Notes: generated by a model from the letters alone, not told the origin. DNA of 64,000 nt from Leptolyngbya sp. Heron Island J (GCF_000482245.1 NZ_AWNH01000059.1:21637-85636); one strand, 5' to 3'. Numbered from the stretch's first letter, positions 53,062 to 64,000 are shown. Numbers and translations: made by a program.

Positions 53062-53313
53062 TGGTTACCAGAGGATGGAAGATATCAAAAATGGGAAATC
53101 GGGCCATCGCCAGGGGGAAACGTATGGACACTCATAAATTGGATAACTTGGGGGCAGGTTATGGGTGGAGGGGGGTATAGAACTCAGGCCGCTATACCTA
53201 AATAATAAAATCGGAGGAGCCTAACAGACACCCCCGATCTAAATTAATCAAAAAACTCAATGCTGACAAACACAAGTTTCACCCGTGATTCGGAGCAATA
53301 AAAGACTTGGACT

Positions 53314-53616
53314 CTACCAGCTAGACTTAACTACACCTGGTAGTAAACCCTGGTGAGCCATATCTCTGAGAGAATTACGGCAAAGACCAAAATCACGATA
53401 GTAACCATGGGGACGCCCGGTTAGCCAGCAGCGATTGTGCAAGCGAGTTGGTGAACTATCGCGGGGCAGCTGTTGAATTTTGCGGTGAATTTCCAACTTT
53501 TCTGCCTGGGAGCTAGCGGACTTAAATGCATCCATAAGCTCTTGACGTTTAGCTGCATACTTTGCAACTACCTTTTCGCGCTTACGCTGGCGCGCAATCA
53601 TGCCTTTCTTAGCCAT
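53314..53616 (-). CDS. rpsN: 30S ribosomal protein S14
   Basis: This is the 100-residue small-subunit protein S14. It begins [20 protein letters not shown] and contains [20 protein letters not shown] and [19 protein letters not shown], near-invariant. It is the zinc-free (C-minus) type found in cyanobacteria and plastids. It lies away from the main ribosomal operon, as is usual in cyanobacteria. Confidence 0.97.
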   Translation of the reverse strand: MAKKGMIARQRKREKVVAKYAAKRQELMDAFKSASSQAEKLEIHRKIQQLPRDSSPTRLHNRCWLTGRPHGYYRDFGLCRNSLRDMAHQGLLPGVVKSSW

Positions 53617-53638
53617 TGGGCTGATACTTTCCTAGGGG

Positions 53639-53815
53639 TTACCGATGTTGATCACAGTCTCTCATATTAGAGGATATCTTTCCTTTTGGCAAAGTGTCAT
53701 CGCTCAGGTAGCGTTCTCGGTCGTTGAAATCATCTTCAATACTAAATTTAGTCAACCAATAGACCAGTACAGCTACCCCAATCAGTCCGCTAAAGCCCAA
53801 TAATCCGACAATCAT
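53639..53815 (-). CDS. Small single-helix membrane protein, hypothetical
   Basis: A possible 58-residue protein starts with MIVGLLGFSGLIGVAVLVYW, which is one membrane helix, followed by an acidic and basic tail (DFNDRERYLSDDTLPKGK). The helix and the placement between rpsN and nth on the same strand make it plausible. No family is recognised and the ribosome binding site is weak. The longer frame (to 53857) adds 14 residues. Confidence 0.4.
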   Translation of the reverse strand: MIVGLLGFSGLIGVAVLVYWLTKFSIEDDFNDRERYLSDDTLPKGKISSNMRDCDQHR

Positions 53816-53865
53816 GATGCAATTCAAGGGCTTTATAGGTACTACAGGTGGATGCAAGCGGTTAT

Positions 53866-54582
53866 CTATGGCTGCTTTTTAGACGCTTTGACAAGTTTGG
53901 CACTGCCTTTATCCTTCACCAGCTTTTTCCCAGACGCACACCACTCAAATAATTGGCAGCGATCGCAGGCTGGATTGCGAGCATCACAGACAGCACGACC
54001 GTGGTACACCAACCGGATAGACCAGTTTTCCCAATCAGGTTGGGGAAGCAGCTTCATTAAGTCTTGCTCAATTTTGACTGGCGCATCGTGTTTAGTCAGC
54101 CCCAAGCGATTAGTAATGCGTTTTACATGGGTGTCCACAGTAACCCCAGCATTGATCCCAAACCCATGGGCCAGCACCACATTGGCAGTTTTACGAGCCA
54201 CACCTGGTAGGCTCGTCAGCTCCTCCATCGATTGCGGCACTTCGCCACCAAAAGCCGTCACAATCCGCTCGCAGGCAGCACGAATATTCTTAGCCTTATT
54301 ACGATAAAACCCAGTCGATTTGATGTACGACTCAATCTCGCTGACCTCTGCTTCAGCGTAGTCCGTAACCGTGGGAAAGCGCTCAAACAGAGCCGGTGTA
54401 ACAATATTGACCCGCGCATCAGTACATTGGGCGGACAACATGGTGGCGACTAGCAACTGCAGCGGGTTTTCATAGTCTAGAGAGCAGGGAGCTTCGGGAT
54501 AAAGCTCCTTTAGCTTCTCCAAAATGAGCAAAGCTCGTCGTTTTTTGGTCAGGCGGGGGCGCTTGGTCTGGGCAGCGGTCAC
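53866..54582 (-). CDS. nth: Endonuclease III (DNA glycosylase/AP lyase)
   Basis: Nth removes oxidised pyrimidines and nicks abasic sites in base-excision repair. The 238-residue protein has the helix-hairpin-helix LTSLPGVARKTANVVLAHGF with the catalytic Lys, the catalytic Asp in VDTHVKRITNRLGL, and a C-terminal 4Fe-4S motif in VCDARNPACDRCQLFEWC. It ends in a basic lysine-rich tail. It lies 30 bp after the RseP-type gene on the same strand. Confidence 0.95.
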   Translation of the reverse strand: MTAAQTKRPRLTKKRRALLILEKLKELYPEAPCSLDYENPLQLLVATMLSAQCTDARVNIVTPALFERFPTVTDYAEAEVSEIESYIKSTGFYRNKAKNIRAACERIVTAFGGEVPQSMEELTSLPGVARKTANVVLAHGFGINAGVTVDTHVKRITNRLGLTKHDAPVKIEQDLMKLLPQPDWENWSIRLVYHGRAVCDARNPACDRCQLFEWCASGKKLVKDKGSAKLVKASKKQP

Positions 54583-54612
54583 AGGTGGTAATGGCAGTGA
54601 ATATAAGGGAAC

Positions 54613-55707
54613 CTACTGAAAAACGTTCTGGAAAATTTCCAGGCGGGTAATGTCACGGGCAATAAGCATTCCCCCCAGACCTAAAAACAGCAGCAAGCCA
54701 GTTTGCATCACACTTTCTTGCAACCGTCTGGGCAATGGCTTGCCAGTTAGAGCCTCTACGAGCAAAAAGGCCAGTTGCCCACCATCTAGCGCCGGTAAAG
54801 GCAAGATGTTGATAATGGCGAGGTTAACGCTAATTAGAGCAGTGAACGGAAACAGACTGATAATGTTGCTATCTGCCATGGTGCGCCCCTGATCCACAAT
54901 GCCAACCGGACTAGATACCTGGCTAGACATTTCAGAGAAGTTAGTGGCTAGCGCCAAAAATCCCTGAGCAGTACGGACAAAAACCCGCTGAAATTCATCA
55001 GCAGCAAACTTTAAAACCTCAACAGGGTCGGTAGAACGCTTGTAGCTGAATCGACCATTAGGATAAAGCTGAACACCGATGACCGGTTTACCCTCTGGGG
55101 AAACATCAGGTGTCACGGTCAGATTCAATTCTTGCTTCCCGCGTTGAAGTAGCAAATCAACCGGCTGATTAGGGCTGCTTTGAATCACGTCGATTAAGGT
55201 CTGGACGTTCTCTTCACCCTGGTTCAGCATCTGATTATCAACAGCCAGAATAATATCACCGGCCTTAATGCCAGCCTGGGCAGCTGGAGATGTATTAGAC
55301 ATGACCTGAGGAATCAGGACACCGGGTTGAGGAACAAAATCCTGAGGAACACCCACACTTGTAAACTGGATGACAAAAACGAGGTAAGCAAACAGTAGAT
55401 TAGCAATCACCCCAGCGCTCATGACAATTGCCCGATCCATGACTGGCCGATTTTGGAGTAAATCAGGATCATCCGGGGCAAAACTCGTGTCAGAGTCCTC
55501 ATCCATGGGAAAGCCGACAAAGCCACCCAGAGGCAATGCCCGTAGAGCGTATTCTGTTCGAGTTCCCTGAAATTTCCAGAGAATCGGACCAAAGCCGATG
55601 GAAAACCGATTAACGTGGATGCCCTGTAATCGAGCAGCCAGGAAATGGCCCAGCTCATGGACAAAAATCAGCAGAGCGATGACAGAAATAACAGCCAGAA
55701 CGGACAT
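54613..55707 (-). CDS. rseP: Site-2 intramembrane zinc metalloprotease (RseP/M50)
   Basis: This 364-residue M50 protease cleaves membrane-bound regulators or signal peptides within the membrane. The zinc site HELGHFLAAR is in helix 1. A PDZ domain (about 140-220, with AAQAGIKAGDIILAVDNQML) follows, and the second metal motif is NILPLPALDGGQ near the C-terminus. I use the ATG at 55707, directly before the first helix. The frame extends to 55779 with non-hydrophobic residues. It sits between serS and nth. Confidence 0.93.
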   Translation of the reverse strand: MSVLAVISVIALLIFVHELGHFLAARLQGIHVNRFSIGFGPILWKFQGTRTEYALRALPLGGFVGFPMDEDSDTSFAPDDPDLLQNRPVMDRAIVMSAGVIANLLFAYLVFVIQFTSVGVPQDFVPQPGVLIPQVMSNTSPAAQAGIKAGDIILAVDNQMLNQGEENVQTLIDVIQSSPNQPVDLLLQRGKQELNLTVTPDVSPEGKPVIGVQLYPNGRFSYKRSTDPVEVLKFAADEFQRVFVRTAQGFLALATNFSEMSSQVSSPVGIVDQGRTMADSNIISLFPFTALISVNLAIINILPLPALDGGQLAFLLVEALTGKPLPRRLQESVMQTGLLLFLGLGGMLIARDITRLEIFQNVFQ

Positions 55708-55896
55708 AGACGAAAAGAGAATAGGGCAGCAAACAGCGCTTGGCAAATCAATTATCGTGAGCTGCTGAGGCAACCGCAAAAGCTACGAAAGCTTTAGCAG
55801 ACACTCTAAAGACAACTGACAAGCGCAGTAATAAGAGGAAAATACTTGATACTACTCCATTCTACCGTTCCCTTTCCATAGGTGTGGGCTGATGCC

Positions 55897-57391
<1,495 letters not shown>

Positions 57392-57631
57392 CTAAGCAAC
57401 CTGTTCGATTTCAGCGATTTCAGGGATAAACTCCCGCAGACGACGCTCGATACCCATACGCAGGGTCATTGCAGAGCTAGGGCAAGAACCACAGGCACCT
57501 TGGAGGCGTAATTTAACCACGGGGCCATCGATTTCCACCAGCTCAACGTTACCGCCATCCGCCATCAGATAAGGACGGAGGTCATCAAGAACTTTTTCGA
57601 CGTTGGTGTTAGTTAGCGCTAGGGTTTCCAT
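57392..57631 (-). CDS. nfu: NifU-like iron-sulfur scaffold protein
   Basis: This 79-residue Nfu-type protein assembles and delivers Fe-S clusters, important for photosystem I. The whole chain is a NifU C-terminal domain: [20 protein letters not shown], then [20 protein letters not shown] with the CxxC cluster ligands, and [13 protein letters not shown]. The ATG at 57631 gives the compact cyanobacterial form. The frame reaches 57661. Confidence 0.93.
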   Translation of the reverse strand: METLALTNTNVEKVLDDLRPYLMADGGNVELVEIDGPVVKLRLQGACGSCPSSAMTLRMGIERRLREFIPEIAEIEQVA

Positions 57632-57734
57632 AGTTTTGGTAGCTACCAGAAGATTAAACAACTATTTCAATAGTAGCTTTTGAGTCGAAAAGCTTGGCTT
57701 TAAGTTCTTCAATGCAGGCTATGGAGAATAGGGA

Positions 57735-58682
57735 TTAACGCCCCAATCGCCAACAGCGGATCTGCCCAGCCCAGTCGCCGCTGATCAAGGTGCGATTATC
57801 TGGGGCAAAGGTGGCGGACCACACACCGCTCTCGTGACCGTTGAGAATATCAAGTAGTTTGCGGGTGGTCATATTCCAAATACGAATGGTGCGATCGCGA
57901 CTCGCTGTCGCCAACAGTTTGCCATCAGCACTAAAACTCACACTGTTCACACCGCCGCCATGGGCATCAAGTTCCCCTAGAAACCGACCATCTCGCAGTC
58001 TCCAGAAAATCACCTTTTTATCAGTGCCGCCGCTGACCAACAGTTCACCGTCAGGGCTAATGGCCAAAGATACAATGTCGTCCGTATGGCGTTGCAAACG
58101 ATAGTCAAGCTTACCCGTAGCAGTATCACAGATATTGATTTCTCGATCCTGCGTACTAGTCACTAATGTACGTCCATCAGGACTGATTGCCAGAGTACGG
58201 ATCCAGTGCTGATGGGTCAGCAGCGTTTTGTACAAACGCCCTGTCGCCACATCCCAACACCGCACAGTTTTGTCCTGACTACCGGTATATAGCCAGCGTC
58301 CATCGGGGCTAAAGACAACTGCTCGCACACTGTCAGTATGGCCTTGTAGCATAGCGACCTGTTTACCCTGTTCCAGCTGCCATAAACAAATCATATTGTC
58401 ATTACCGCCACTGGCAATCAATGAATCATCGGGGCTGATGGCTAAGGCCCTGACCCAGCCCTGGTGACCTTGCAACGTTTGATACCGTTGGCCACTGTCA
58501 AGCTGCCATAGTTTGACAGATCGGTCACCGCTACCGCTGACGATGTATCGCCCCTGTCCATCCACTGCAATCGAACGAATCCAGCTATCGTGGGCATTGA
58601 TAGTTTGAGTACAGTGCCAGAGGTGGCGACTTGGCGGTTGAGGAGACGAGGTCACAGCCGCAGCTCTAGTAACTACATACAT
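57735..58682 (-). CDS. WD40-repeat protein
   Basis: This 315-residue protein is made almost entirely of seven WD40 blades, predicting one closed beta propeller. Examples are GRYIVSGSGDRSVKLWQLDS, GHTDSVRAVVFSPDGRWLYT and SQDKTVRCWDVATG. There is no signal peptide, kinase or other domain. Such proteins are protein-interaction scaffolds and the partner is unknown. GHxxxVxxxxFSPDG and WD elements are well kept. Confidence 0.88.
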   Translation of the reverse strand: MYVVTRAAAVTSSPQPPSRHLWHCTQTINAHDSWIRSIAVDGQGRYIVSGSGDRSVKLWQLDSGQRYQTLQGHQGWVRALAISPDDSLIASGGNDNMICLWQLEQGKQVAMLQGHTDSVRAVVFSPDGRWLYTGSQDKTVRCWDVATGRLYKTLLTHQHWIRTLAISPDGRTLVTSTQDREINICDTATGKLDYRLQRHTDDIVSLAISPDGELLVSGGTDKKVIFWRLRDGRFLGELDAHGGGVNSVSFSADGKLLATASRDRTIRIWNMTTRKLLDILNGHESGVWSATFAPDNRTLISGDWAGQIRCWRLGR

Positions 58683-58856
58683 CGGAACAGACGTTATTTA
58701 ATACTGACACTGCAGACCCTCTCCGTAAATATCCGTAAATATCTAAGGATAATCGTCTGCTAAAACATACAGTGAACAACGCTTTCTGAGTAGAGAATTC
58801 CCGATGCTTCTAGCAAGAAACGTTACTGGTGCGGTAGCGTTTTCTTTACCCCTAGA

Positions 58857-60158
58857 TTAGGCAATGCTTCCACGTTTACGAGCTTCTTTGTAGGAGATGC
58901 CGACATTTTGCAAACCAGCCCGGATCATTTGCTGTTCGAGCAGGGCAAAGAACCGGGTGCGATCGCCCCCTCGCACCACGGCCTGATTATGAGCCTCGGC
59001 TAATGTCACTGGATAGCCAAACCCTTTTTGCACCTGAGCAAGCGTCAGACTCAGGGCAGCTTCAAACAGCTGGCTATCATTGACCACCCATTCAGGAAAC
59101 TCCACGCGGGCAATTTCAGCCCCCACATGCACATGGCAAAAGTAAACCTGATGGTCACCGTAGAGCTGCAAAATATCCGCTGAACTCTTGAATAGGGGGC
59201 CGCGCTGGCCAGGCTCTAGCAACGTGGCCCAGAGAGTGACATCCCGCAGCGGGGAGAATACCTGGCAGGGTGCGCCGTCGGTTTGGCCTTCACAGTGTTT
59301 TTGGCAGTCGGGTTGGTCATAGGGACAGCTTTGTAATCGCAGAAAATTGAGGGCTTCGCTACTGCGAGAGGCGCTGAGATACCCCACCATCGGTACCTGA
59401 GCAGCGCGGAGCCGATCCCATGCCGCCAGGATGGGCTCCAGGATTTGATCCCTAGCAGTGGCCGGTAGCTGATCAAGAAACCAATAGATCAACGACCCAT
59501 CGGTCATGGCCAGGGTAGGAACAGCGGGGCGCTGTAGAACTGAGAGCTGTCGTGGGTTTTGATTGGTTCGGTAATTGGGCTGATTCTGGTTTGGTGGGAA
59601 CTGTCCACCGTCCCTTTGTCGACCTTGAGCCTTGTCCTTTACCCGTGCCCCGGTGTTAACCATCTCTGCCAATTCACTCAAGACAACCGCTTCCGACACT
59701 GTCCGTCGATACCCCATCCATTCTTCTGTACGGATACCCCACTGTCGTGAGGCATAGAGATCTTCGGGACGATAAATTACTTCTGGCTGGCTATCGAGCA
59801 GCGGAAAGCGGCTTTGGCCATAGTGCAAAATCACGCGACCAATATTAAGCAAGTAGCAGTAGGCGATTTCGTGATGACTGGGGTTAATCTGGGAGCCGTC
59901 GGTGGCGATAACGGTGTGGGCTGCTGGAGCTGGCTTCAGGCTAACTCGGGTATCTAAAGGTTCGACGGGTTCGGCGGCGGCGAACCCGATCTGTGGGCGA
60001 TGGGTTTGGAGCTGGTGGATCAGGTGGGCCTGCTGCAGATGGGCCTGTTGCAGCAGCTGGGTTGCGATCGCAATTCGTGTTTTGGCGGCTTCAGCTTCCC
60101 TGGCCAGGTGATTACTAATCCCCTGCATCTGCTGTGCAATTTTTGATAAATCCAGCAT
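58857..60158 (-). CDS. NurA-domain nuclease-like protein
   Basis: This 433-residue protein has the NurA fold: the first metal-binding aspartate in VIATDGSQINPSHHEIAYCY, the second in LAMTDGSLIYWFLD, and VGYLSASRSSEALNFLRL, then a C-terminal LAEAHNQAVVRGGDRTRFFA. NurA enzymes are 5'-3' nucleases that in archaea work with HerA at double-strand breaks. A cysteine group (QSCPYDQPDCQKHCEG) is unusual and might bind a metal. No herA-like gene adjoins. It is 21 bp after the HAD gene, so probably co-transcribed. Confidence 0.85.
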   Translation of the reverse strand: MLDLSKIAQQMQGISNHLAREAEAAKTRIAIATQLLQQAHLQQAHLIHQLQTHRPQIGFAAAEPVEPLDTRVSLKPAPAAHTVIATDGSQINPSHHEIAYCYLLNIGRVILHYGQSRFPLLDSQPEVIYRPEDLYASRQWGIRTEEWMGYRRTVSEAVVLSELAEMVNTGARVKDKAQGRQRDGGQFPPNQNQPNYRTNQNPRQLSVLQRPAVPTLAMTDGSLIYWFLDQLPATARDQILEPILAAWDRLRAAQVPMVGYLSASRSSEALNFLRLQSCPYDQPDCQKHCEGQTDGAPCQVFSPLRDVTLWATLLEPGQRGPLFKSSADILQLYGDHQVYFCHVHVGAEIARVEFPEWVVNDSQLFEAALSLTLAQVQKGFGYPVTLAEAHNQAVVRGGDRTRFFALLEQQMIRAGLQNVGISYKEARKRGSIA

Positions 60159-60179
60159 GGCTTTGCCGCCCTTAAGCTG

Positions 60180-61058
60180 CTAAACAGCCTCGAACTTTTG
60201 TACTACCGAATCTAACGATAGCAGATGAATTCGACTATCTTCTTGGGCAGCCTGGCGTTCGGGAGCCAGGTTATAGCCCCAGTCAGCCAGAAATAGTTCA
60301 ACATGGCCCAGGTCAGACTGTTTTTTAACGGATTGCAGCGCCTTAATCCGATCCTCAATAAACCAAATAGTTGAAGCGTTCCCCCCCTTAGCATGGCAAT
60401 CCTGGGGTGAACTAAGCTCAAAGTCCCTCAAGTTTGGGGGATTTAGGGGGGCTAAATCATCTTTAGATTCCTGGTCAGTATTTTCCTTAGTCATATGACT
60501 TGCTGTCAGCAACCGCAACGTCTCATACTTCGGACGTTTCACCTCTTTACCTAAAATATTCTCAGTGGGCATGATGACTCCACTTTGCTTTAGGAGCTGC
60601 TGAATAAACCGCCCCTCTTTAGTGCTGACAATATAAGTAGGACGCTTTCCTAAAGATGCCTGCAAAACGGCCAGCATATTGGGATAAAACCGATGCTGCG
60701 CCAGCCAATTCTCCAAATCAGTGGCAATCCAATGGTCGCGTTCGCCATCCAAAACCTTGGCCACCTCAGCTTGGGTCAGTCCGGTTTCTGCTAAAAACGG
60801 CAGCGCCAGGTCTGGCCAGCCGACAATAATTTCTGCGGCTGTTTTGCCTGAGATCAGCGCCCGTAACAGCATGGGCATTTCCCAACCAGTTTCGATGACA
60901 GGGCGCAACGGATAAAACTGCTCAGCCAGGCCCTCAGGGGGTTCTAGATTTGCTGGTTTGAACAGCTGGCAGTAGGCTCGCCATGCCGTCTGAAAATATT
61001 CGATCAGTCCGTCGCAAATTACTCCATCAAAGTCAAAGGCCACCACATCTGGTTGCAT
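60180..61058 (-). CDS. HAD-superfamily hydrolase
   Basis: This 292-residue HAD hydrolase has motif I VVAFDFDGVICDGL at its start (two catalytic Asp), motif II in TYIVSTKEGRF, a motif III lysine near LGKEVKRPKYETL and motif IV in IWFIEDRIKAL. The cap region spans residues about 15-130. The stretch around residues 208-230 (NPPNLRDFELSSPQDCHAKGG) looks like an inserted, low-similarity loop. The substrate is unknown. It precedes the NurA gene and may be co-transcribed. Start at ATG 61058. Confidence 0.85.
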   Translation of the reverse strand: MQPDVVAFDFDGVICDGLIEYFQTAWRAYCQLFKPANLEPPEGLAEQFYPLRPVIETGWEMPMLLRALISGKTAAEIIVGWPDLALPFLAETGLTQAEVAKVLDGERDHWIATDLENWLAQHRFYPNMLAVLQASLGKRPTYIVSTKEGRFIQQLLKQSGVIMPTENILGKEVKRPKYETLRLLTASHMTKENTDQESKDDLAPLNPPNLRDFELSSPQDCHAKGGNASTIWFIEDRIKALQSVKKQSDLGHVELFLADWGYNLAPERQAAQEDSRIHLLSLDSVVQKFEAV

Positions 61059-61166
61059 CGTCGAGTTTCCCATCAGCTACCTTGCAACAATACCGGAGGA
61101 GCTGTTTGGGAAAAATGCCTACTGGCTACAATAGGGATGGATCATGCAATATTTGCGATCGCGATC

Positions 61167-61605
61167 ATGACCTCAGCCATCTCTGTCCGTCCCCTAACGC
61201 TAAAACAGTATCTGAGCGCAACGAGTGAGCTAGACACACGGTACGAGCTATTTAACGGTACTTTAGTGGAAATGCCGCCAGAATCTGACGAAAATAACGA
61301 TATTGCTAAACGGTTACTAATAGCGCTGCTCAAGTACTTTCCAGTAGAGTTGATCGCTTACAAAGATACTGAAATCGAAGTCAGTGGTCAGCGGGTCAGC
61401 TGTCGTATTCCTGATTTACTAGTTCATTCTGAAGCCTCTAAAGCCGCCATTGCTGGCACCAAACGGGCAACAATCACCCACGATATGCCACCGCCCCTCC
61501 TGGTGATAGAAGTCGTATCACCAGGGCAGACAAACCGGGATCGAGACTATCGCTATAAGCACACTGAATACATGGCTCGGGGAATTGCCGAATATTGGAT
61601 TATCG
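61167..61605 (+). CDS. Uma2-family endonuclease, exon 1 (interrupted by a group II intron)
   Basis: Uma2 (DUF820) proteins have a PD-(D/E)XK nuclease fold and are abundant in cyanobacteria, often with transposons. The first 146 residues show the family blocks: LTLKQYLSATSELDTRYELF, ISCRIPDLLVH-like SCRIPDLLV and LLVIEVVSPGQTNRDRDYRY with the catalytic ExV pair, then KHTEYMARGIAEYWII. The usual next residues (DP...) are absent because the frame enters the intron at GTGCGAC. The intron falls after the first base of a codon (phase 1). The 3' exon must lie beyond the window. Start chosen at ATG 61167. Confidence 0.85.
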
Positions 61606-62193
61606 GTGCGACGTGAAAGTTGCACTTATTGAGTGAGAGGTCGTCCTCTCTGGGGATGTTCTTCTCCCCATCGTCACGTAACGGAGTCACTGACTCTGCC
61701 TACGTTGTTAGTAAGTAATGAACGCAATGGAATGCAAGGCACGAAAGCAAGACCACTGATAGCCTCCAACCGGTGGGAATGCAAGACGAAGACTGTTAAG
61801 GGTTAACGCCAGTGAATCATCATACGTTTCGTTACAGTAGCCGAGTGAAAGAGGCTGAAACACTCTGACCAAAAGGTAAGTGGGTGAGCTATCAAAGTCG
61901 ATCAGTTGATAGTGAAGAATTCGCACTCCCACCGGAATATAGATGGAACCCGAAACAGTTGACTCTCATAGGTGCGGAACACGGTAAACCCGATGGGTTC
62001 TTTGAGGGGATTGACCTATCAAAGTAAGCAAACCGTAAGGAATGCCGAGAGACCCAGCGGGTAAAGGAATCTGGAGAAAGCGAACGCTGTGGGTAATGCC
62101 GCAGATAGAGGTTCAAACGTTACCTTGACCTGAAAGGGTGCTGACTTCCAGGGGGTCTCAACTGATAAACCAACGTAAGGGAACCTAATCTTT

Positions 62194-63921
62194 GTGAAAG
62201 ATAGAGTCGGCAACGACATCGGAGCAAAGCCACCGTTAACGGACTGGTCTTCCTTAGATTGGAAGAGCATTAACAAACGTGTGCGGAACCTGAGACAGCG
62301 AATTTATCAGGCGACCGAGAAACACCAGTGGAATCGGGTGAGAAGCTTGATGAAACTGATGCTGCGCAGCTACACAAATCTGTTGTGGTCAGTGCGACGA
62401 GTAAGTGAACTCAACGCCGGACGAACCACCGCAGGCATTGATGGTCAAACGGTTTTAACGCCGGACCACCGGGTAAAACTGGTCCATCAGATGCACGTGT
62501 ACAGCCTAGGGCAGGTACGCCCGGCCAAACGGATCTATATCCCCAAAGCCAACGGCAAACAACGCCCGTTAGGCATTCCCTGTATTCGAGACCGTGTCGC
62601 GCAAGCGATGGTTAAGAATGCATTGGAACCGTCTTGGGAAGCACGCTTCGAGGCTAACAGCTACGGGTTTCGCCCCGGTCGCAGTTGCCAAGATGCGATA
62701 GACCAGACGTGGATTCGTCTGAACAAAGGTCACGACAGTTGGGTGTTAGATGCCGATATTCAAGGCGCATTCGACAACATCAGCCATGACTTTATTCTGC
62801 AAGCGATTGGGCAATGCCCAGGTCGAGAGCTGATAAAACAATGGTTGAAAGCAGGATACATGGAAGCGGACGTGTTTCATTCCACCCCAGCGGGAACGCC
62901 GCAAGGTGGCGTGATATCGCCACTCTTGGCCAACATTGCACTCGATGGCATGGATGCCCTGCTCAAGCAGTTCCATGATATCAAGCCCTATAGGGTGCCT
63001 GCCTCGGGCAAACGAGGGAAACGCAAGGTTAGTCGCTATGGCTTCATTCGCTACGCGGATGATTTTCTGGTGACGGCCCGCAGCAAAGAGGCCATTGACG
63101 CGGTGATTCCGATTCTCCAGGATTGGCTGGCGGTGCGCGGACTGCGATGGCATCCTCAGAAGACTCGCATTATCCATAAGGATGAAGGTTTCGACTTCTT
63201 AGGATTTCACATTCAATCGCGACGGGGAAAGTGCCTGATTACACCTCAAGCAGACAAGGTGAACGCCAAACTGCATGAGGTCAGAGCTTGGCTCAAGGCC
63301 CATCTGCACACCCCGCCAGAATTCGTGATTCGATTTCTCAATCCTCGGTTACAAGGATGGGGACACTACTACCGACATGTCGTTAGCAAGCGAGTCTTCA
63401 ATGCGATGGATGACCAGATTTGGAGAGCGATTTGGCGATGGTGTCTTAGACGGCATCCCAATAAATCCAAAACATGGGTGGCCAAGCGCTACTTCCAAAC
63501 CCTAGGCCATCGGCACTGGGCATTCGCCGCGACGATTCAAACTTTGGCCGGTCATCAGAAGACGATTTCACTCTTTCGATTGGACTCGTTGACCATTCAC
63601 CGGCATATCAAAGTTAAAGGCTCCGCTTCCCCGGACAACCCCAACCTTCGCGACTATTGGCTGCAGCGGCAATTGCAGCATGGCAAGCGGTATTGGGCCA
63701 AAGGCTCCAAATATTATCAGCTGGCACAGCGGCAACAGTGGCGCTGCCCCCAGTGTGGTGAGGCGTTGGTCGCTCCAAGGGGAGGTATCCATGCTCATCA
63801 TCTTCATCCAGTTAAACTGGGAGGACGGGATACGAATGCGAATCTTGAACTTTTACATGCTCACTGTCACAGGCAAGTGCATGGACAGGCAGCCGCTGCC
63901 TCTCGATTGCAGGAGGCTTGA
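62194..63921 (+). CDS. ltrA: Group II intron reverse transcriptase/maturase with HNH endonuclease
   Basis: This 575-residue intron-encoded protein supports splicing and retrohoming. RT blocks include [44 protein letters not shown], the catalytic [15 protein letters not shown] and [13 protein letters not shown] maturase (X) domain follows (residues about 355-440). The C-terminal HNH endonuclease has [28 protein letters not shown] and [12 protein letters not shown]. All functional domains are present, so the intron may still be mobile. It starts with GTG, and its stop overlaps domain V. Confidence 0.95.
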   Translation: MKDRVGNDIGAKPPLTDWSSLDWKSINKRVRNLRQRIYQATEKHQWNRVRSLMKLMLRSYTNLLWSVRRVSELNAGRTTAGIDGQTVLTPDHRVKLVHQMHVYSLGQVRPAKRIYIPKANGKQRPLGIPCIRDRVAQAMVKNALEPSWEARFEANSYGFRPGRSCQDAIDQTWIRLNKGHDSWVLDADIQGAFDNISHDFILQAIGQCPGRELIKQWLKAGYMEADVFHSTPAGTPQGGVISPLLANIALDGMDALLKQFHDIKPYRVPASGKRGKRKVSRYGFIRYADDFLVTARSKEAIDAVIPILQDWLAVRGLRWHPQKTRIIHKDEGFDFLGFHIQSRRGKCLITPQADKVNAKLHEVRAWLKAHLHTPPEFVIRFLNPRLQGWGHYYRHVVSKRVFNAMDDQIWRAIWRWCLRRHPNKSKTWVAKRYFQTLGHRHWAFAATIQTLAGHQKTISLFRLDSLTIHRHIKVKGSASPDNPNLRDYWLQRQLQHGKRYWAKGSKYYQLAQRQQWRCPQCGEALVAPRGGIHAHHLHPVKLGGRDTNANLELLHAHCHRQVHGQAAAASRLQEA

Positions 63922-63953
63922 GCCGGATGAGAGGAAACTATCATGTCCGGTTC
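63920..63953 (+). ncRNA. Group II intron domain V
   Basis: A 34-nt hairpin begins GAGCCGGATGAGAGGAAACT and ends TCATGTCCGGTTC. It has the AGC catalytic triad, a GAAA-type terminal tetraloop and the mid-stem bulge, the standard layout. Domain VI follows directly. Confidence 0.9.
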
Positions 63954-64000
63954 TGAGGGGGGAGAGGGGCTGTGAGGCTCTTCTCTCCTACCCAACAACA

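Larger units (their letters stand above)
61606..64000 (+). mobile_element. Group II intron inserted in a Uma2 gene
   Basis: The 5' end is GTGCGACGTGAAAG, a bacterial group II start (GUGYG). About 590 nt of structured non-coding sequence precede the encoded protein. After its stop come domain V (63920-63953) and a domain VI-like stem (63955-63993) with the bulged A near 63990. The 3' splice site falls at or just past the window's last base, so the end given here is provisional. The intron is in the sense orientation of its host gene, so splicing could restore the mRNA. Confidence 0.92.

Overview
The window is chromosomal DNA of a cyanobacterium. It carries photosystem II genes (psbE-psbF-psbL-psbJ with rubA and ycf48), a photosystem II S4-domain protein, NDH-1 genes in the cyanobacterial order ndhC-ndhK-ndhJ, FurA, a cyanobacterial UrtABCDE urea transporter with an NtcA-type promoter, and many copies of the HIP1 octamer GCGATCGC. 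The many sensor kinases, dispersed repeats, a Uma2 nuclease and a group II intron suggest a larger-genome, possibly filamentous lineage (Leptolyngbya-like). That placement is a guess.

Layout. 1-9.8 kb: a DUF6714 protein coupled to an M19 dipeptidase, a membrane protein, a beta-lactamase-fold hydrolase, a CBS-GAF-GAF histidine kinase that may be a cyanobacteriochrome, an MscS channel and a fasciclin protein. The gaps between them hold six copies of one ~90-bp dispersed repeat. 10.2-18.8 kb: a C-P lyase locus (phnG, phnH, a phnO-like acetyltransferase, phnI, phnJ, phnK, phnL, then phnM) that also contains a PhnZ-type diiron oxygenase and a GpdQ-like phosphodiesterase. An antisense nuclease-fold gene splits the two transcription units, and both carry the same TGTCTAGACA palindrome. 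18.8-23 kb: peroxiredoxin, exostosin-like glycosyltransferase, S4 protein, an RTX remnant and a LuxR-type regulator. 23.2-31 kb: ureE-ureF-ureG and urtA-urtB-urtC-urtD-urtE, with UrtD fused to a C-terminal TerB-like domain. 31-37 kb: sulfotransferase, mscL, and a purine/ureide group (purU, uraD, an AtzG/HpxX-like subunit and an AtzE/HpxY-like amidase). 37-41 kb: pentapeptide protein, fur, a FutA-type iron-binding protein, a PKHD hydroxylase and an Stf0 sulfotransferase. 41-46 kb: ndhCKJ, rubA-ycf48-psbEFLJ and a probable psaI. 46-61 kb: a large orphan protein, a GGDEF/EAL protein, a kinase/regulator pair and housekeeping genes (rpsN, nth, rseP, serS, nfu, a WD40 protein, NurA-domain and HAD proteins). 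61.1-64 kb: a Uma2 gene interrupted by a group II intron encoding a reverse transcriptase/HNH protein.

Functionally, three nutrient modules lie close together: phosphonate use (phosphorus), urea and ureide use (nitrogen) and Fur-linked iron uptake. Each has a plausible control site. The phosphonate units have a HutC/PhnF-type operator and a Pho-box-like array. urtA has a textbook GTA-N8-TAC-N22-TAN3T promoter. fur has a Fur-box-like sequence and an 8-bp inverted repeat. I saw no tRNA, rRNA or CRISPR array by eye.
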